DNA of 64,000 nucleotides from Cycas panzhihuaensis. Taxonomy: Eukaryota; Cycadophyta. Every line of letters begins with the position of its first letter. The first letter of the stretch is position 1. Location: NCBI GenBank assembly GCA_023213395.1, contig CM041465.1, positions 251,913,741 to 251,977,740 of the forward strand, read 5' to 3'. This document shows positions 36,910-48,899 of this stretch, piece after piece. The translations under genes and the position numbers were made by a program. Under the pieces are notes generated by a model that made no database searches, was not told the origin of the DNA, and saw only the letters and a list, made by a program, of their open reading frames with translations.

Positions 36910-38077
36910 TGATCTGTTTTCGGATTTTTAATATTATAATACTCTTAAAATTCCTTGGTTTTCATGTTTATAATATTCTTTTAGTAGAAAAATACCTTAA
37001 GAGGCTTAAAAAATGCAAAAAAAAAAAGTGCAACCGCAACTGCAACCAATTGCAACTAAGTACAATCGGGTGGTCTACAACTGCAACTAAGTGCAACCAG
37101 GTGGTCTACAAGTGCAACTAAGTGCAATCGACTTGTCTACAAGTGTAACGAACTGCAACCACGCAGTTTGCAAGTGCAACGACAAGTGAAATCAAGTGCA
37201 ATCAGAGGTGCAACCTCATTGATCGAGGCGCAACCTCGACTACAGGTAGAACTCTACGGACTACAGAAAATGAAAAACGGGAAATCTGAAAAATGACAGC
37301 GTTTTTGGCGGAGAAAACGAAGTCCGTTTCGCATGGAATTTTAGGAGGACCTTCTTACACGTGTCCTCTACACAATTAAAGAGAATAACCTCTTAATTAC
37401 ACGAATTTAAGTGGGTTTTTCGCTAATTGTTTGGAGTCCGTTGAATAACTGAAAAATGGAAAACCCATTATGGAATAAACACGTATTATAGGGTTTTATA
37501 ACGGCAGTATCTCTGGACAGAGGACATAAGAGAGGATGCCAGCAGCCATAGACGCAGTACGTAGAGCAAGATTCAAGGAAAGTGGTCTAAAATTACTTTC
37601 CGAAAAGAGAGAACGGCTCCAAAAATGGAAATTCTGCGTAGGAGAGAAAACGAAACGGAAGTGCATAAAGAGTGATAGAGCTGTGCCTAAATCCGTTCGT
37701 GGGGATAATGAAGGATCCCTAGAAGGCATAGTTGCAACCGAGAGAGGAAAATAGTAGTCGCAGCAGTCCAAGAAAGAGACGTCGGCCAAATTCTTCTCCA
37801 AGAAAGGGATTCTCTTAGTTACCGGCAACCATAACTCCATGCAAACTTCAATGACAGTGGTTCCAAAGAACGTGCAGCAGCTGAAAAGCGCCCAGCACCC
37901 TTTTCGTCTCTCCCAATTTGCTGTAGCAGTCCTTTTCATACTCAAAAGAGTACAAACATAAGAAATTTTGTAAGAGAAATTTTGAATATCTTCAAATTAA
38001 TATAATGTTATTATAAATTTGTTCTGCATTTGTTTCAATTGGATTAAGTCGTTACTTTTCCATTCAAATTCAGATCA
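36910..38077 (+). repeat. 3' LTR of element F
   Basis: 1168 bp, from TGATCTGTTTTCGG to TTCAGATCA, followed at once by the TSD copy CAAAT. An antisense open frame of 149 codons (37496-37945) lies inside it, but its partner region in the 5' LTR is broken up. Confidence 0.9.
37030..37260 (+). repeat. TGCAAC repeat block in F 3' LTR
   Basis: Second copy of the TGCAAC-rich array, more diverged than the rest of the LTR from its partner at 31124-31350, with small length differences. Confidence 0.75.
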
Positions 38078-39867
38078 CAAATTAAAGAACCCTAATAAGC
38101 ATGTTATAGAAGTAATCTAAGACCTCTTAGTGACATGACTTCTCCCTAGGCTGACAATGGCAATGACCTATAACTACTAGAAATATAGGACATGGTATTA
38201 ATCCAAGGACCTCTACAAATTCTCCACTTCGTATGTGTATCATCTCCTTATTCCAAGCCTTGCTCAAGCAACAATACTTGGTTGTAAGTGGAACTATATT
38301 TATGTTAAAAGTCTATGGTCTAAAAGAGTTGAATAGCCCTAGAGAGCTCCACTAGAGCTCCAAAATGCCTTATCTATTTAGTCCATCTTAAGTCAAGGAT
38401 TAGTCACTAGAGATATGCTAGATAAGTTAGGAAATAATAAGTTCAGTTGCCCCAATTACAGAAAAATAAAAGCCATGAAACAATTGTAATGATAGTGCCC
38501 CTGTGACAAGGGTGCATAGAGACTTACAAAATCTTTTACTCAACCTATACTCTATTATCAATTAGGGTGGAGTGCTACTGTCCTTCGAGGTATCCAACCT
38601 TGTCTCAAACCTTCAATAGTGATTTGGACATTCAAAAGGTGGAAGTATTATATGCCATACAGAAGCACAAGAAGAGGATTACATCAGCTAGTGCCTTACC
38701 TCCTACTATTATGTTGATTGGATGATATGAAATGTGCTAACCAATTGTGTTTTACATAGCAATGCATAAAAAGAATGTTTAGCTTAAGCCTACCTATTTC
38801 AAAGAATTAACTAAAGTCCCTCGATAAAATGCTAATACAACTCAACACAACAAAATCTTAAGCAAACACTAGCAACATGTAGCCTTGTTCCAAATCTAGG
38901 CCCAAATAGAGATGTAACTACCAAAACAAAATGTTCCCATCATCCACCTTCCCATGTCAATTGAGACTATACCAAACACTACCAAACTATGCCCTCAATG
39001 ATCCCAAAATTGGGAAATTCTAACCAATTCAGTATCTCTTCACATTGATGTTGCACTATGCCTTTACAGATCTTTAGATCTGATCTATTTACTTTATGTT
39101 ATGTCTAGCTAGTTGAAAAGATGTTGTAATATTTGTGGGTTTTTTTTACACACTCCCCAACCCTCCAATATTAGATAATTATTTCTTTCCCTCAACCAAA
39201 CTATGGTTTTCCCATGAGGGTGTCAAGGCCTATACAAACATTTTTTGTTGTAATTGTATGTAATTTTCCTATCAATAGGAGCACAATCTCCACTCCCCCC
39301 ACCCTCCCCCACAACCAAAAAAAGAAATAAAATCAAATACCACTTAAGGAAATATGTTTGCAAACATCCAAATTAAAGTAGGGTGACTTTGAGCCAAACA
39401 TTGCTTATAGCTTGTGTTAGCACTCACTTGATTATTTCCAATGGGATAAAAAGAGTAAATTCCATGACTTTCTATTTTAGGAAAATGCATTTTTCATTCT
39501 TTAACAATTTGGGTTTGTCACGATCACAACTTAAAATTCTACAAAATGAATAATTTGATAAAAAATGTACACATACAATCCCAACTCAAGATCCATAACA
39601 TAGATCTATTGAACATCATATTTTAAGAATTTTCTCTACCAAGGATCTGTTAGCTACTTGATGCAAATTTGATATCCCCACCAATCTTACTATGTCTAAT
39701 AAAGCACAGGCATGAACCTTCTTCGATAGGAAAATTATGGGCATCTTCTAATCTGAATAAGATAAGCATTTTCCTTGTCATTCAATCTACATGACTCAAA
39801 CCTAAAACATGCGCTATATTATTCATCTATACCAGTCCACCAATGTACAAGTTGCATTCCATATTAG

Positions 39868-39915
39868 ATCCCTCCCCCACCCCCTCCCCCTCTTTAAAAC
39901 AAAAAAAAAAAAAAA
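39868..39915. repeat. low-complexity C-rich then A-rich tract
   Basis: Several runs of five or six C, then TTTAAAAC and fifteen A. A similar C-run plus A-run tract is at 39286-39330, and a shorter relative is near 62545-62575. On the complementary strand these are G-rich and could form G-quadruplexes. Confidence 0.6.
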
Positions 39916-40672
39916 CATCATGTTCAACATTTTATTATTTATTCCTTTTGTTTTGATTACTAAATTCTAACAATTAAACTATAGCATTGAGGTGGAATAT
40001 GATCATTATTAAGACACACTTATGTGGAATCCTAAATTATCATACTAATGTTTTATTTAATTTGTACATGTCAGTATTTCTTTTTAAGCAAACACACTAT
40101 TTTGACACATCAATTACTGCATTAAAATAGAATGTGGTCACTAGAAAAGCCATGCTCTTGCATGCAAGGCTAGATTACTAACCACATCTTAACATATTTG
40201 GCATCCAATTTGAGCCCTCACCAATATAGTGATAGCATGGTGTAGTAAGTAATGTTTGCATCAATAATTAGGCTTACCAAACTCTTGATACACATGGGCC
40301 TACATTGTACAAAGATTAGGCATTTTATGACAAATATTGTTTTTTATGCATTTCGAATTAATTTTAGGGTAAATACTCAAAGGACAACATCCCTTCATGA
40401 TAAACATTAGTCTTCTTATTTTTAAATCAAGACAATCTATGCAAAGCCTCTCTTCTATAAATAATAAAATGACCTTCCAATCATAGAATCTCCATGTTGT
40501 TTAATGCTTTTGCCATCCTACTACTTTTATCAAAAAATGACTTTGCAATTTATTTTTTCCCCCAAAGAATTACTAAATGTGACTTCTGCAATGTATTCCA
40601 TACATTTTGAGGTCCAAAAAATCTTCGCTCATTTATAATTGCTAACATTCAAATTTTATGTCTTTCAAATGG

Positions 40673-40691
40673 ATATATATATATATATATA
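40673..40691. repeat. AT dinucleotide microsatellite
   Basis: About nine AT units in a row. Confidence 0.9.
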
Positions 40692-42150
40692 AGGTTTAAT
40701 TAATACTTGATTTAGGATTATGCAATAATCCTATTACACTCTCCCCTTTTAAGAGGAATTCCTTCATTGCTCAACCTAGTTATAACAATTTTTTAAAAGG
40801 ATTTTATGTTTTGATGGCGGGTTCAATGTTTTGAACATCTTTGATTGAGTTGGAATAGCCTTTCCATTCTTGAGGTACTTCACAATGTTTTTCCTTATAA
40901 ATTGGTTTGCTTGACAACATTGATGATATAGGATGCAACCAACATATCATTTAACCAAGCAATGTGGAATATGGGTGAACTCTCCTCAATTTATAGTTTC
41001 CTAGCCCAAGTTATTAGAACCACACAATGTAGTCTCCACCTGTTCTAAAGCGACTTTCTATTTAACAACTTTCTTTGAGTTATTGGATAGTGGGCAAGGA
41101 ACACATGTTGACATTATGGATGTTGCAATTCAAAAACATTGGAATTTAATAGAGAATGATAGACGCATTCACAAGAATACATCAAAACACATAGTGAAAC
41201 AAAATAACACAGCCCGCAATTAGACACCCAATTGTTAGATGCATTGTTATATTTGAATGGTGAATAAACGCCGTTTGTAGTTTATATAACCACTCAATAG
41301 GTACCTATGAAAACATGAACTCTTCAAGACATCCCTTCAATAGTATTAATTATGATTAATTAATTAATATTTAATTCAAAGCTACATAATAATTTTATTA
41401 TAGTGAAACACAGATGTGAAAGCCAAAGGACATCTATCATAAGAGAACATGATGCAATATTAGGAAAGGAATGCATGCATATAATCTATTAGGATACAAG
41501 CAACAAAAATTCATGCAAGCCCTACAATAGAGGCCACCAAGTGACAACTCCTTGAAGAATAGTAGTAGCATGCAAATAACAGCAAAGTTGATCTTGAAGC
41601 ATTAAAAAGGCATACTCTAATGTCCCCAAAACAACACAAATAGGGAGTTCCTACTATCAAATGACATCACTGTACTAGCCCCTTTTCTACATGTTTTAAC
41701 AATCTATTTGACACAAATTTCAAAGCAAAGAGCCTAGGTAATTGAGCTATTTTCAACTTAGTTTTCAATACTGTATAAACTACACATATTGTACCCTTTG
41801 CCATACCATACCATTTTTTATTTATCACACCCAATAGTAGGTGGATTGTAAGTTCCATATCATTTCTAGTATAGTGTTCATTAATACCACTTAACCAACG
41901 CAATCTCAATAAATAAATCCAAGAAATAAGCACACAAAATTTTCTTAATACAATGAGAGATTGTCAACTAAAGATGACATCTTGTCTTAGAGTTGCCAAG
42001 TAAGCACACTCAAACTAGGGATAGAGACAATGATGAGTCCAAGTGTGTCTATGGGCACATGGTTTTAATCCTTACTAAAACTAGTCCAGAACCAATTGGC
42101 TTGGCATTGATTGGGCCGACAGCCAACACAAGCAGTTTCTCACATCTCAA

Positions 42151-42208
42151 GCTAGTTTTGGTCAACACAAGACCACCACATGTGGTTTCATGCTTGACCA
42201 AAACTAGC
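42151..42208. repeat. inverted repeat with palindromic core
   Basis: Perfect 15-bp arms GCTAGTTTTGGTCAA (42151-42165) and TTGACCAAAACTAGC (42194-42208) are separated by 28 bp. The spacer contains the perfect 12-bp palindrome ACCACATGTGGT (42175-42186). Partial complementarity continues between the arms and the core, so a nearly full-length hairpin of about 58 nt can be drawn. It could be a MITE remnant or a small hairpin RNA source, or chance. No TSD was found. Confidence 0.8.
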
Positions 42209-43289
42209 CCAAGCTATGCTTGACCATCTTAAGACACATCCAAGCCCACCCCGTGTGCATCAAGATCCTTTGGGGATGCACTAAGTCATGTGGAATTTGA
42301 ATATAAAATAATTATATTATATTCAAGCACATTCTAATCCTCGTGGCAATTACAACCAAACCAAGCAAGCCTTAATTAAGGACATCCAAATCCATCCCTT
42401 TTGTTATTGTTGAAACTATATCATTAATTATGAAGAATTACATGCAATTTAAAACAAAAATGACGTTGTAAGAAAGATCGCCACCTATGCCAAGCAGCTC
42501 AAGCTTCATCATGAGGGGCAAGAAAAGCCACATTATGTCATGATTACAAAACAAGACCAAAGCCCAATACAATATCCAAACATAATGATCGATTAGCAAT
42601 AACTAAAGGCGTGATTAAATAAGAAAGTATGGGATTAACACCACTAAAATTAGATACACAATCAAGTAGCTAACTCCACCTTTACGCTTTCTCACATTGG
42701 TTGGGACTTAAAATAGGATTCTAAGCAAGTTTGGGATATTGAGCAAGAGGACCACCTAAACCATCCATTCTTCAAATATATTAGGCATTGTTCCAATGTG
42801 TAATGTAGCAATCATTATTCACAAGCATAGATAGGGGATCATTGCTTCATTTGTTATTACTTGTAGCTATATGACCAATTTGATGCCCCCTTCCTCTAAA
42901 TGGTCTCATCTCATTGTTGTCACCCCTACTTATGTTTTAGCTACTAATCTAACAAGAGCCAACCTCAATGTCTGCAAGGAGTTTGTTAGATGTACAAGCA
43001 CTAGCTCCCCACTAACTAATGAGCTATAGGGGATGATAACTTCCATCAAGCCATCTCTACTTGTAGTTTGATCTTTAATGCACAATTATTTGGTATGGTA
43101 GTGCATAACTAGTTAGAAAGTGCATTTAACCCTCAAGCAAGATTGAACACATAATTGTTTATATTCTTCCATATAGCAAGCAAGGATTCAACCTTGAGCA
43201 TTTGCCAAATGACAAAAAATGTTTTAGAGCATGGTCTTGCATATAGCCTAAGAAAGTAGGGATCCAACTAAACATGGAAATGGACATTG

Positions 43290-43560
43290 GTCAAGCAAAG
43301 TTAATAGTTCGTCGTCAAATATTTTTGATAAATGGGCACTATTAAAAGGCATGTAATATTGTCTCACTCTTACCATAGATTGGGCAAGAAGCATTTTTGC
43401 ACCCTTACTTCAAAAAGCATGACATTAATTGTGAGCACATGGTGAAGAAAATCTGAAGTGAAGAGTTATTTCTTGGGCCCCATTGGTGCTTTCCATAGCC
43501 TTTCAAACCTTTTAGGCCAAATGAAGGTAAACTCCTCAATATTCCATAACTTATTTAGTT
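43290..43560 (-). pseudogene. possible LINE zinc-binding RT tail (zf-RVT)
   Basis: A minus-strand reading gives ERLWKAPMGPKK, a stop, then LFTSDFLHHVLTINVMLFEV and RVQKCFLPNLW with DNITCLL. This resembles the zf-RVT pattern of plant LINE ORF2 ends ('W....P.K...F.W', 'C..C', 'E...HL...C'). Several expected Cys and His are missing, so support is modest. It lies on the same strand as the LINE at 48900-50790 and could be the tail of that copy, separated by element H. Confidence 0.35.
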
Positions 43561-44575
43561 TGCTTCTTATATCACAAGGTACTTATAGTAGAAAGCAAAT
43601 AAGATCAATTAAATATTTGGTGAAGCTTTTAGAAACACTTCATGCTTAGTCCTTCCCTAAAGATATCACCCAAGTCCTATGCACCCCTTTGGATAATAGA
43701 AGATTACCACACAAAATATTGATCTATAGTGTGTCATTTCCTTGGGTCATCCCCCCTACATGATAAGAACTTCAAACTTTCCCACCCCTTCCATATGTTA
43801 CTAAACAAGGGTGTTCTAGCTACATCAATTGAGACACAATCTAAAAGAAGGGCTTGGAGTGGCAAGCTATGCCATCTAGTTTCCCCAAATGGAGCTCCTA
43901 TATTATGTAGTACTTGATGAGCACCTTCTATACTCTCCTTCTAGAGCCTTAACATTCTATGTGACACATGAAGTGACACCATATCTCTAAATATCAATGG
44001 TTCAAAAGAAGCACCCTTTTCCATGGACAAGCAACAAATATTCCATCTGATCTGCAAAATCCTTCCTTGCCTTCAACAACTGACCTATTTCACCAAAATC
44101 TAGCCCTTGATTGATTTCTATCTCTCACGTTGATTGTTTTACTTGATCATGGGTGTATTTTCTTATTAAATGAGAATGTATTCTATCGTTTGAAATATCA
44201 CGTTATGCTTTCAATTTAATCTGATATGATTTTAGTGAATCTGAATGCAAGTGATGGATCATGATTGATAATTAGATGATGATGAATATATTATTATATC
44301 TTCTATATGCCGATAAGTAAAAACTATAGCAACAAATCTTTCTTTTTATTCTATTCTGAACCATTTTTCCTTATTTTTCATTTATTTTCAAATCTTTTCC
44401 TCTTGATTTTCATACATTGGTCATCAATTTATGAGTTTTTGGGCATTGTTATTACTTTAACATCTCTTCTGGGCTATTTTCGTCTTCATTATAGTCATAA
44501 TTCTTTCGAATTTTGGACAATGCTATAGACTTTTAATGTCTCTTTTACTCAAATTTTCATTTCCTATTTCCTCAC

Positions 44576-44580
44576 ATTTT
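44576..44580. other. TSD of element H, left copy
   Basis: ATTTT, identical to 47637-47641 on the far side of the element. Confidence 0.85.
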
Positions 44581-44795
44581 TCTTGGAATAGTAATGCACA
44601 TTTGATTTGTCCCACATGCAAGTGGGTCTTACTCTTTCATCATGACTTGTATTATAAATACACAATATTGTGTATCATATTGTAATGATATTCTGTTAAT
44701 ACAATGAAGGTACCTTAAGGGTACTATTCGATCATGTGGAAGTATTTTGTTTGGTTCTATTTGTGATTATCTTATTGTAGGCCTATTTTCCAACA
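44581..44795 (+). repeat. 5' LTR of element H
   Basis: 215 bp, TCTTGGAATAG ... TTTTCCAACA (second base changed from the canonical TG). It contains the perfect palindrome ACACAATATTGTGT and TATAAATA just before it, a likely TATA box. Confidence 0.9.
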
Positions 44796-44807
44796 TGGTA
44801 TCAGAGC
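44796..44807 (+). other. PBS of element H
   Basis: TGGTATCAGAGC, a perfect match to the initiator-Met tRNA PBS with no gap after the LTR. Confidence 0.95.
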
Positions 44808-46253
44808 GCCTAGGTTGAGAGAGGTATTTTTGTTCGGTATTATAGCAGTGATTTGGGAGGTGCCATCAAGGATTGAAAGTATATTTGAGAGAATAAACGT
44901 TGAAATTTCTGAAAAGTAATGGCGAAATTGAGACGAAATGACTCTTTCTATAAAATTTGAAAGGTCGCACTATAGATTTTAGGATGAAAGTGCGAAAATT
45001 GCAGCAGAATTAATTTCGGCCTACCTTTTTTCTGTCGCTGTATGTTTGGGACAGATCTACAAACTCAACTTCAGAGAGCCATAACTTTAGCTACAGGTAT
45101 CCAAATGACTTCAAATTCTTTTTGATTCTATGTGTTTTTTAATTTTCTTTCTAATGGAAGTGGTTTGAGGTTCATCAGAGTTCAGAATAAAAATTATTAA
45201 CAATTTATCGTGCTACTATTACAAATTTAGAAACCCTAATTGTGAAATTCTTAAAATGAGCATAACTTTTGATCTAGATATCAGAATTCAATTTCGTCTA
45301 AACCATTGGAATCGTATTTCAGAGGCCATCGTTTCCATCCATATTTTTTATATTTTTGAGCTATATTATTTTTCAGAAATAAGTTGTTTGGGAATTTAAG
45401 GGTTTCATATTGGTATGGGAACATGAATGAGGCAATGGCAATGAGGTGACTGTTTGATGATCTCTTACGTATGTTGTGCATGGGAGAGTATTATTGCAAT
45501 GTGAGATGATATTATGTCATATGAATATATTTGGCACTCTATTAGTGATTTGAGATATATGATAGTGATTGTTTAATGGCAATTTGAGTGCTTTCTTACA
45601 TGTGTTCATATGAGAGAGCTATTGTGACGATGACATAGTATGGTAATGAAGCGATAGTGCATGTGTTTGCATGAAAGAGTTGGATGGTATATGGCTATTT
45701 AATGCTTCTTGGAATGTGACTTACTTGAAGGAGCTTTATGGGCATGATAAGGTAAATTTGAGGACAAGAAAAATGATGATTTGAGGCAATGAGGTGCTTG
45801 TTGCATGTGAGGTTACATGACAAGATTGAATATTTGTCGGGCATGTTAAGAGCGAAATTAGCATTGTTTTGATGATGTTTCTTCAATTGACTGAATGCAA
45901 AAAATGATGAGTTTTTTTAAGTTACCTGATTTATAGGGAAACAAACTTTGTTGAGTGGTGTTGTGGCATGAGTTGTGTTTTGGGCAATTAAGTGAAATGT
46001 GATTTGTCTTGGCGGTTTAATGGTGACATGAGGTATGCATGATTCCTGTGAGATGTATGTGGTATAAGCTTTGATTCTATGGTGAAAAAAATACTTCATA
46101 TATTCTTTGTATGTGGCTATTTGACAATATGTGAGATGCATAAGGCAATGATGTGATGATGAAGTCAGTGATATGAGGGACATGAAACATGAGAAAGTTT
46201 GTTGAGATTGATGGGTGAATTTGTTGATTGAAAAAGGCACATAGTGTTAGAAA

Positions 46254-47122
46254 ATGGCATTTACAATCATGGAAGATAATGATGTGGTTATATATGCTCC
46301 TGAAACAAATGAATACTACTTAAGGGATTCATTTCTTCCAATACCTAAGTGTAATGGAGAAGACTATTTCTTTTGAACAATTAAAATGAAATACTTTTTC
46401 ATAACTAGAGGTTTGTGGAAGATTGTTACTGATGAATATGATATCCTTAAGAATGAAGAAAAAAAGGAAATGCTTGAGAAGAAAGAAAGGCATTCATTAT
46501 AATTTGTGCAGCATTCAATGAGGTTGATCTTCCTTCCAAATTCTATTTTATCATTCTTATAATTCTACATGCAAGTAATACTAAAGAAGCTTGAGATTTT
46601 CTAAGGGAAGTATTTGAACAATCTCCTGAAGAGACACAACGAATGATTGAAAAGGCAATTAGGGTCAGTTATGGTTATGGTGCAAGTACAATGAATGAAG
46701 AAAATATCAACAACACTGACAAAACGACATGTCAAGATGAAGAATGTATGAGTACTAATAAAATTTCTACTGAATGTAAGGAAATGATGGTTGAATACAT
46801 TGATGAGACTACAATTACTAATGAAGACATTGAAAGTGATGATTTGATAAAGGTTTATATAGATGACCCCATGATTTCAAGAGAAATTGAATACGATGGT
46901 CATATAAAGGATGAGTCTTATATTGATAATGTTCTTATTTTAAGTATTGATTTAAGTTTGAATGATGTTCCTTCTTTGAGTATCAATTCAAGTTCAAAGA
47001 GTATGCAAATTGATCAAGATTCCACTCCAAAGGTTGAAGAAATCATTGTTGTACATAGTGATCAAGAGTTTATACAGGATAATGATGACAGGCAAGTTGT
47101 GATTGAAAATGATTGTTTATAG
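46254..47122 (+). pseudogene. gag-like gene of element H with acidic tail
   Basis: An ATG at 46254 opens MAFTIMEDNDVVIYAPETNE, then FLPIPKCNGEDYFF and MKYFFITRGLWKIVTDEYD, the usual start of copia gag ('F.G.nY..W...m...l....W..v'). After stops and a frame change near 46490 it reads AFIIICAAFNEVDLPSKFYF, a stop at a likely Trp, then DFLREVFEQSPEETQRM. It runs on into an open stretch 46643-47122, which is rich in Asp, Glu, Ile and Ser. No zinc knuckle is seen. Beyond the stop, a further two imperfect repeats encode RIEDENQDKDIILQQ and KIEDKDQVEDI. The acidic part may be an element-specific addition. Confidence 0.7.
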
Positions 47123-47421
47123 GATCTACATCATAATCAGACTAGACTAGCCATAATGAAGAATCAGGATTTGCACTTACTAGAGTCGCTACAAGAACAT
47201 CATCACTACATAATAGCAGATGGAAATTAAGCTGAGGACATTATCCTACAAAAGCATCAGTACAGAATTGAAGACGAAAATCAAGATAAAGACATCATTC
47301 TGCAGCAAAGACATCACTATAAGATTGAAGACAAAGATCAAGTTGAAGATATCACTTTCAAGACATTTCCAATGACAAAGCGATGCAAATACAAATAACC
47401 CAAATGTGTATTAAGGGGGAG

Positions 47422-47636
47422 TGTTGGAATAGTAATGCACATTTGATTTGTCCCACATGCAAGTGGATCATACTCTTCCATCATGACTTGTATTATAAAT
47501 ACACAATATTGTGTATCATATTGTAATGATATTCTGTTAATACAATGGAGGTGCCTTAAGGGTACCGTTCGATCCTATGGAGGTGTTCTATTTGGTTCTG
47601 TTTGTGATTATCTTATTGCAGATCTATTTTCCAACA
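47422..47636 (+). repeat. 3' LTR of element H
   Basis: 215 bp, TGTTGGAATAG ... TTTTCCAACA, followed at once by the TSD copy ATTTT (47637-47641). Confidence 0.95.
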
Positions 47637-47641
47637 ATTTT

Positions 47642-48899
47642 TTGGTGTTGCCAAAAATGTTATTTTATTCACAAAATGGGACCAATTGCATTTTATGAAT
47701 AAAATTGCATTTTTCATCCTTTATAAAACGTGACCGATCGTATTTTATGAAAGAAATCGTGTTTTTTATTGTAGCCCATGCAAATGTTTTTTGGTCAAAT
47801 GCCCCATTTTTCTTTCTGGCTTTACATGTCCTTCACACTTCTTTTATGATAGATGGAATGAACTTATCAATTTTCTATGGTTGCATGTTACTTCATGGAT
47901 TGTTAGTTCTTTCATACTTTTATATTTAAGTTCTTATTAGATCATGTGAATAAATTTCAGTTTGTGTGTTGATAGCAAATCTTGCATATTACATTCTATG
48001 ATTTATCTTATTACTTTGAAACTATTTTATGCTTAAAAAGTTGCAAATTTCATAAAAAACACCATACATACAAGAGGAAGGATTTGGTAAAAAGTTTTAT
48101 GCATCTTCAACCTTCGTTATTCGAATCTTCATATAAGCTCCAACTCTCTTATCTAAAGTTTGATAATGTTTTTCTACCGCTCTTTTGCTTCTACTTTGAT
48201 GGATTAATTGTTATACTGTGTCTTTTCTATGCTATCTTTATCATTTTGGTCCTAGTTCTTGTTGTGATTGTTGTTTCCTTGAAAATTTCTTGGCTGAAAT
48301 GTCAACCCTTTGTGAGACTTTCAAGGATTTGCTATAGAGAAGAGAGATCTTCCTCTTCATAATTATTGTATAGTTTTTTTCTCCCATTCTCCATAGTAGT
48401 GAAACTTTCCAAAAGATTTTTGCTCTCATCTTTCTTGTTTTGGCAACGATTTTTTTATGACATCTTTACAAATTCTCTTTTAACTACCTATTTTAAAATG
48501 AAAATTGGTGAACGATCGGAAACTAAAGAAAAATTGCTATCCTAAGGCACAACTATGACATCTTTCATTGAAAAATATTGTTCTTGATTCATGTGATTTT
48601 CTTAGTTCTTTATCTTTATTTTCTTTTTGCAAATGGGTAAAAACATATTTATAGGCTTTACATGTTCTTCTTGTTACTTCTTTCACAAGAGATGGAATGA
48701 AATTAGCAATCTTATTGGTTGAATTAACACTTGCATGAATGTTAATTTGCTCCATGCTCTTATGTTTAAATTTTTTTTGGGTTGTACAAGTGGATTTTGA
48801 ACTTACATGTGAATTGTAAATCTTGCATGTTAATCGTTTGGTCTTGCATGTTAATCGTTCGGACTTATCACCCATGACTTAACTATGACAATGGGTCAT
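47642..48899. other. unassigned DNA between element H and LINE
   Basis: No supported gene. Two stretches (about 47817-47870 and 48650-48705) share a motif around GGCTTTACATGT and GATGGAATGAA, and a 22-bp unit is doubled at about 48829-48871 (TCTTGCATGTTAATCGTT). It may include diverged LINE sequence, which cannot be read confidently. Confidence 0.45.

Larger units (their letters stand above)
31006..38077 (+). mobile_element. Ty3/gypsy element F, full length
   Basis: 7072-bp gypsy retrotransposon with LTRs 31006-32169 and 36910-38077, and a perfect TSD CAAAT (31001-31005 and 38078-38082). PBS at 32176-32187. The purine-rich AAAAAATGGGAG (about 36895-36906) precedes the 3' LTR. The domain order gag, protease, RT, RNase H, integrase and the chromodomain-like tail point to a chromovirus. 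It landed only about 65 bp right of element D. In the well-aligned block the LTRs are roughly 10 percent diverged by eye. Confidence 0.95.
38083..43289. other. unassigned intergenic DNA
   Basis: No gene or element could be supported over these 5.2 kb. It includes C-rich plus A-rich tracts at 39286-39330 and 39868-39915, an AT microsatellite (40673-40691) and a palindromic hairpin (42151-42208). Open frames such as 41667-41933 and 41993-42223 have no recognisable domain. Confidence 0.5.
44581..47636 (+). mobile_element. complete non-autonomous copia-type element H
   Basis: 3056-bp LTR element. Two 215-bp LTRs (44581-44795 and 47422-47636) show 18 differences by hand count. A PBS directly touches the 5' LTR, polypurine tract AAGGGGGAG (47413-47421) precedes the 3' LTR, and there is a perfect ATTTT TSD. 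The interior codes only for a copia-type gag and an acidic extension. No protease, integrase, RT or RNase H is present, so it must have been moved by a helper. The 1.45-kb leader before gag holds imperfect repeats such as CATATGAGAGAGCT. Confidence 0.95.

Noticed and set aside
37496-37945. 149-codon minus-strand open frame in the 3' LTR of element F
   Set aside because: It is antisense within an LTR. The partner region in the 5' LTR is broken into shorter frames, so it is not conserved coding sequence.
46643-47122. Acidic 159-codon frame taken as an independent host gene
   Set aside because: It lies between a matched LTR pair and reads on directly from a copia gag, so it belongs to element H.
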